From: Eubacteriales bacterium
GTDB lineage: Bacteria; Bacillota_A; Clostridia; Christensenellales; Aristaeellaceae
DNA length: 9,820 bases
Direction of reading: 5' to 3'
Assembly (NCBI GenBank): GCA_029974855.1
Contig: JARKQO010000298.1
Location: 1 to 9,820 of the forward strand
The position numbers were made by a program, and so were the translations under genes. Of the stretch, positions 7,801 to 9,820 are shown one piece after another (the first letter of the stretch is position 1; every line of letters begins with the position of its first letter). Below the pieces are notes generated by a model. The model worked only from the letters and a program-made list of their open reading frames with translations, did no database searches and was not told the DNA's origin.

Positions 7801-8080
7801 GGTCCTGGAGCCGGAAATGGTGATGCACTTCAGCCGCTGGGCCGAGGAAAACGACAAGGCCATCACCTTTGACAACCCCACCACCCCGGAGGGGGCCATG
7901 CGCTACTGGTACACCCGCCTGGATTACACCCGCAACGTGCTGAAAAAGCGGCCCACCTACTTCTACGAGATGGTGCAGGAGCGCTTTAAGCTCACCGATG
8001 AGCAGATGCTGGGCTACTTTGGCGAAAAGCCGCCCTTGCCCGCGGACGCCGTCTATACCGAGGGCAAGAAGTGGAGCTAA
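4889..8080 (+). CDS. Membrane-anchored CotH kinase family protein with three lamin-tail domains
   Basis: This 1063-residue protein has a basic cytoplasmic N-terminus (1-34), one membrane segment (about 35-56) and no clear signal cleavage site, so the rest should face outward as a signal-anchored protein. Three lamin-tail domains follow at about 70-215, 230-370 and 388-530, each with an [IL][SN]EV strand and a D[WF][VL]E[IL][YR]N strand (94-100, 254-260, 412-418). A CHB_HEX_C-type beta-sandwich (about 540-618, YTLDGSIPT) comes next, then a CotH domain (about 624-1030). In B. subtilis, CotH is an atypical kinase that phosphorylates spore-coat proteins. Expected acidic residues appear here in GNSDPGN (Asp879) and YDLDYG (Asp901, Asp903), with HYNMRERVDRFF upstream. 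Start ATG 4889 has AAAGGAGG 7 bases ahead; the GTG at 4835 lacks one and lies in a hairpin. DUF4956 and VTC genes follow. The substrate is unknown; kinase activity is inferred from family. Confidence 0.85.
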   Translation: MQPNAPGQPRPYEAPPSPSRRPTKDYSPKKRRSRAAAVLPLLLLFVALLAAMYLIFPKQAGRHVGPSIYNGLVISEVMAANSSAVPDENGEFHDWLEIYNGTGADLDMEGVMLTNRTDRITFPFPAYTLRAGERVVVFASGSYQLDPTRPFHGKFKISSAGDHLYLYDPDMYLIDEVITPTLTADVSYVLMHTGEDGAREYDTTQYYSPGYENSEQGFVDYRSAHSMESGSLILNEVCPSPKVGIPDEDNEIVDWVELRNTTSAPISLAGFCLSDKENKPMKWRFPDSAVIPAGGYYLVFCSGKDKLQQNGIPHTNFSISAERETLVLSDAYGRLVDRVSIENVPADYSVGRNANGAWEIFPLSTPGHSNDAAGQSKVDELIRAFNPTGVYISEVMSSNDLTPLGSSTYACDFVELYNSSNKAVDLSYYGLSDSIKRPRKWQFPQGTAIEPGEYKIIYLDGNSSLSTYYELHTNFSLTRAGGETICFSDPSGRVLDRLPLSFIPTDHSYGRTMGSPGFYYYDSPTPGAINGSGYYGYTANPAFSQPGGEYKGSVQVSISIPANTLVTYTLDGSIPTQSSTRYNEGDVFEISKVTVLRARAFDLTGALQPSEIITQSYLLNLYHAFPIVSLVTAPDELWNPERGMLTVGENVDKAKLPFKNTIYREFGKIARPGHVEYYDKEGHQLISQGMEFGLQGQYSLDMPQKTFKVRAKAKYGAKYFEASLFEDRPFDQYKSFVLRNSGNDCAWTRMHDGFQDHLIDLFNQVSDNPTDLIYQAWKPVVVYLNGVYWGHYNMRERVDRFFVAQHEGVDLALADNMDILEASGKVHYGSNKEYSAMIKQIKSSSPGKNPKDLQYITDRIDVDNYFDYMAIQMFFGNSDPGNIRFYKLKTPGSKWKWIVYDLDYGLFRSGFDSPTSYLKDKGAGEQLIDNTLIRKLLENDQMRDKFLTRLGEFYQVFTTEFMTTAFNEMAKVLEPEMVMHFSRWAEENDKAITFDNPTTPEGAMRYWYTRLDYTRNVLKKRPTYFYEMVQERFKLTDEQMLGYFGEKPPLPADAVYTEGKKWS

Positions 8081-8086
8081 GCCCTG

Positions 8087-8098
8087 GGGCGAAAGCCC
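8087..8098 (+). other. Small GNRA-type hairpin between the CotH-type and DUF4956 genes
   Basis: GGGC (8087-8090) pairs with GCCC (8095-8098) around a GAAA loop. The stem is only four pairs and no T-run follows, so it is unlikely to terminate transcription. Read-through from the CotH-type gene into the next gene is therefore possible. Confidence 0.3.
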
Positions 8099-8107
8099 GG
8101 CGCTCCC

Positions 8108-8136
8108 TTGACAAACGCCCGTCCCCCCTTTACTAT
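8108..8136 (+). promoter_or_regulatory. Internal promoter for the DUF4956-VTC pair
   Basis: A perfect -35 box TTGACA (8108-8113) is followed after 17 bases by TACTAT (8131-8136), four of six to the -10 consensus. It lies in the 88-base gap after the CotH-type gene, so the two downstream genes can be expressed without it. An alternative -10, TATAAA (8134-8139), has a 20-base spacer and is less likely. Confidence 0.6.
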
Positions 8137-8168
8137 AAAGCCATCCACACCAAGGAGGCAGCCAAACC

Positions 8169-8867
8169 ATGAGCATCTCCGCCCTTTTCCAAGCCATGAG
8201 CGCAAGCAACCTGGTCCAGGCCCAGGGCCTGGCCGCCGAATTCAAATCCATCGTTCCCTCGGACCTGTTCATCGCCCTGGGCCTGGGCTTTGTGGTGGGG
8301 CTCATCATCGCCCTGGTGTACCGCAAAACCTACCGGGGGGTCCTCTACAGCCCCTCCTTCACCCTGACGCTGGTGATGCTCACGCTGATCACCACCCCGG
8401 TGGTCATGTGCATCAAAAGCGACATCGCCCTGTCCATGGGCATGGTGGGCGCTTTGTCCATCGTGCGCTTCCGCACCGCCGTGAAGGACCCCATGGACAC
8501 CGCCTATATGTTCTGGTCTTTGACCATGGGCATTCTGCTGGGGGCCGGGCTGCACCTGGTGGCGCTGATCGTGGTGCTGTGCATCTCGGTGCTGATGTTC
8601 GCGCTGACCTTCCTGAAGTTCACCGCCCCCAACGCCTATTTGCTGGTGATGCACTATGACGAATACTGCGAGCCCGCCATCTCCAAGGAGCTGGACCGCT
8701 CCGTGAAGAGCTACAAGCTGCGCTCCAAAACCCTGACCCGGGCCGGGGCGGAAATGACCTACGAGGTGCGCCTCAGCGAGCGCCACGAGGTGGTGACCCG
8801 GATGCTGGACATCGAGGGCGTCCACGACGCCACGCTGGTGGCCTGCCAAAGCGAAGTGGGGGCCTGA
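8169..8867 (+). CDS. DUF4956 membrane protein
   Basis: This 232-residue protein has membrane segments at about 31-50, 62-82 and 117-148, with a shorter hydrophobic stretch near 84-98. A soluble, charged C-terminal domain follows (about 150-232). The family hallmark is the stretch at 94-116, GALSIVRFRTAVKDP followed by MDTAYMFW, which I recognise as the DUF4956 signature. No biochemical function is established for the family to my knowledge. The C-terminal region alternates strand- and helix-like segments and may be a regulatory or interaction domain. AAGGAGG (8152-8158) sits 10 bases before the ATG. The gene is 37 bases upstream of the VTC gene and shares its promoter, so the two products probably act together. 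A membrane partner or channel for the polyphosphate polymerase domain is a reasonable guess but is inference only. Confidence 0.82.
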   Translation: MSISALFQAMSASNLVQAQGLAAEFKSIVPSDLFIALGLGFVVGLIIALVYRKTYRGVLYSPSFTLTLVMLTLITTPVVMCIKSDIALSMGMVGALSIVRFRTAVKDPMDTAYMFWSLTMGILLGAGLHLVALIVVLCISVLMFALTFLKFTAPNAYLLVMHYDEYCEPAISKELDRSVKSYKLRSKTLTRAGAEMTYEVRLSERHEVVTRMLDIEGVHDATLVACQSEVGA

Positions 8868-8904
8868 TCCCCCGCAAGGCCATTTCAGGAGGGGAGGACT
8901 CCGC

Positions 8905-9609
8905 ATGGATTTTGCCGTGCCCCTGCGGCACGAGTTGAAATACTTTATTAGTCCCCTGGAATACCAGGTGCTCAGCCGTGCCATAAGTCGTGTGCTGAAG
9001 CCTGATCCCAACGGGGACGAGAACAACGAATACCATATCCGCTCCCTGTATTTTGACAGCTTTTTCAACCACGCCGTGGTGGACAAGATCAGCGGCGTGA
9101 AGAACCGGGATAAGTACCGCATCCGGATCTACAACTTCTCGGACAAGGTGATCCGCATGGAGTGCAAAACCAAGGTGGGCTCCTTGATCTCCAAGCGCTC
9201 CGTGACCATCCCCAAGCTGTTGGCCGAGCAGCTAATGGCCGGGGACCCCACCGGCCTGGAGCAGACCCACAGCGGCCTTTTGCGGGACATATACCGGGAG
9301 ATGAAGCTGAACCTGCTGCGGCCCGTGGTGCTGGTGGACTACGTGCGGGAGGCCTATTTGCATCCCGCCGAGGAGGTGCGCATCACCTTTGACAAGCAGC
9401 TGCGCACAGGGCTCTATTCCAAGGACCTCTTTGATCCCTATGTGCCCACCATCCCTCCCTTTGACCATGAGGCCATGATCCTGGAGGTGAAGTTCAACCG
9501 GCTTCTGCCCCCCTACCTTCGGGATCTGCTCTGCACCCATGTCCACAGCGCCCAGAACAGCGCCATTTCCAAGTATGTTTGGTGCAGGCGGTATGAGCAG
9601 TTTGAGTGA
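8905..9609 (+). CDS. VTC-domain polyphosphate polymerase-like protein
   Basis: This 234-residue protein has no membrane segment, so it should be cytoplasmic. It matches the VTC catalytic domain, a tunnel-fold (triphosphate tunnel metalloenzyme) enzyme that in yeast Vtc4 builds polyphosphate from ATP. Basic and acidic strand motifs appear in the expected order: RHELKYFI (8-15), YHIRSLYFDS (43-52), KYRIRIYN (70-77), RMECKTK (84-90), VLVDYVREAY (142-151), VRITFDKQLRT (158-168), ILEVKFN (192-198) and SKYVW (222-226). Arg72/Arg74, Lys88, Arg159 and Glu194 are the likely phosphate and metal contacts by analogy. The length is right for a bare catalytic domain without the SPX domain of the eukaryotic proteins. 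Ribosome binding sites AGGAGG (8887-8892) and GGGAGG (8892-8897) are both plausible. Polymer synthesis in this organism is inferred; a triphosphatase role is the main alternative. Confidence 0.85.
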   Translation: MDFAVPLRHELKYFISPLEYQVLSRAISRVLKPDPNGDENNEYHIRSLYFDSFFNHAVVDKISGVKNRDKYRIRIYNFSDKVIRMECKTKVGSLISKRSVTIPKLLAEQLMAGDPTGLEQTHSGLLRDIYREMKLNLLRPVVLVDYVREAYLHPAEEVRITFDKQLRTGLYSKDLFDPYVPTIPPFDHEAMILEVKFNRLLPPYLRDLLCTHVHSAQNSAISKYVWCRRYEQFE

Positions 9610-9629
9610 GAGCTCTGCCCTGTGAAATG

Positions 9630-9678
9630 CAAAAAAAAGGCCTGCCGCGTTTTTCATTTGCGGCGGGCCTCTTCTTAT
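9630..9678. terminator. Shared terminator between convergent genes
   Basis: AGGCCTGCCGC (9638-9648) pairs with GCGGCGGGCCT (9660-9670) in eleven pairs, one of them a G-T wobble, around an 11-base loop. On the minus strand the stem is followed by a run of T (the complement of the A-run beginning near 9631), a strong intrinsic terminator for the YitT-type gene. On the plus strand the stem is followed only by CTTCTT, so termination of the VTC transcript should be weaker. Confidence 0.8.
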
Positions 9679-9697
9679 GCTCAAAAATGTCTCAAAG

Positions 9698-9820
9698 CTA
9701 CATGGTCCCCCGAAAGCCCTTCCCAATAATCTCCCCGGTGTTGGTAATCAAGATGAAGCAGCTGGGGTCCACCTCCTTGGCGAAGCGGCGCAGGCGAATG
9801 GCCTGGGCCCGGTTCACCAC
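9698..9820 (-). CDS. YitT/DUF2179-type membrane protein, C-terminal part only
   Basis: The minus strand is open from the window edge to TAG at 9700-9698, giving 40 residues that end FRGTM. The stretch FAKEVDPSCFILITNTGEI followed by IGKGFRG matches the DUF2179 tail of YitT-type membrane proteins, where a D-P-x-[AC]-F-[IV] strand is followed by a G-x-G-F end. The membrane-spanning N-terminal part lies beyond the window, so the function is not readable; the family is poorly characterised. The gene converges on the VTC gene, and the terminator at 9638-9670 lies 28 bases after its stop. Confidence 0.72.
   Translation of the reverse strand: MVNRAQAIRLRRFAKEVDPSCFILITNTGEIIGKGFRGTM

Noticed and set aside
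4778..8326. A very long open frame (about 1180 codons) on the minus strand across the CotH-type gene
   Set aside because: Its codons are in exact register with the sense codons, so stops would need TTA, CTA or TCA in the sense gene, which GC-rich codon use avoids. The plus-strand gene has clear domains; the minus frame gives low-complexity sequence rich in Val, Gly, His and Ala.

Overview
The window looks like chromosomal DNA from a GC-rich Firmicute of the class Clostridia, perhaps an Oscillospiraceae-type gut anaerobe. The basis is strong Gram-positive ribosome binding sites (AAAGGAGG, GAAGGAG), sigma-A-like promoters, GC-rich codon use, and a gene mix (XRE-TPR regulator, YitT-type protein, CotH/VTC/DUF4956 cluster) familiar from that group. 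The taxonomic call is inference from style and content, since there is no rRNA or marker tree. I see no mobile element, CRISPR array, tRNA or rRNA.

Layout. Positions 1-337 hold the 3' end of an MBL-fold metallo-hydrolase gene. A near-consensus promoter (TTGACA-N17-TAGAAT, 360-388) then drives a CTP synthase-like gene (425-2011). Its synthetase half keeps the ATP and Mg residues, but its glutaminase half has glycine where the catalytic cysteine should be. Next come an XRE-family regulator with a TPR domain (2101-3327), a symmetrical terminator (3329-3354), and an MFS exporter-like gene (3461-4690). This is a regulator-transporter pair.

After a 198-base gap holding an extended -10 promoter and a GC-rich leader hairpin comes a three-gene block. 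It encodes a large membrane-anchored CotH-kinase protein with three lamin-tail domains (4889-8080), a DUF4956 membrane protein (8169-8867) and a VTC-type polyphosphate polymerase domain protein (8905-9609). A second promoter at 8108-8136 can transcribe the last two genes on their own. A long hairpin at 9638-9670 ends this block and also ends a convergent minus-strand gene, whose last 40 codons (9698-9820) look like the C-terminus of a YitT/DUF2179 membrane protein.

How the genes may work together. The CotH-DUF4956-VTC block is best read as one surface phosphate or polyphosphate system: a cytoplasmic polymerase domain, a membrane partner, and an outward-facing kinase-like enzyme with carbohydrate- or wall-type accessory domains. 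That is a hypothesis from domain content and gene order. The two observations most worth following are the cysteine-less CTP synthase-like protein and this block.
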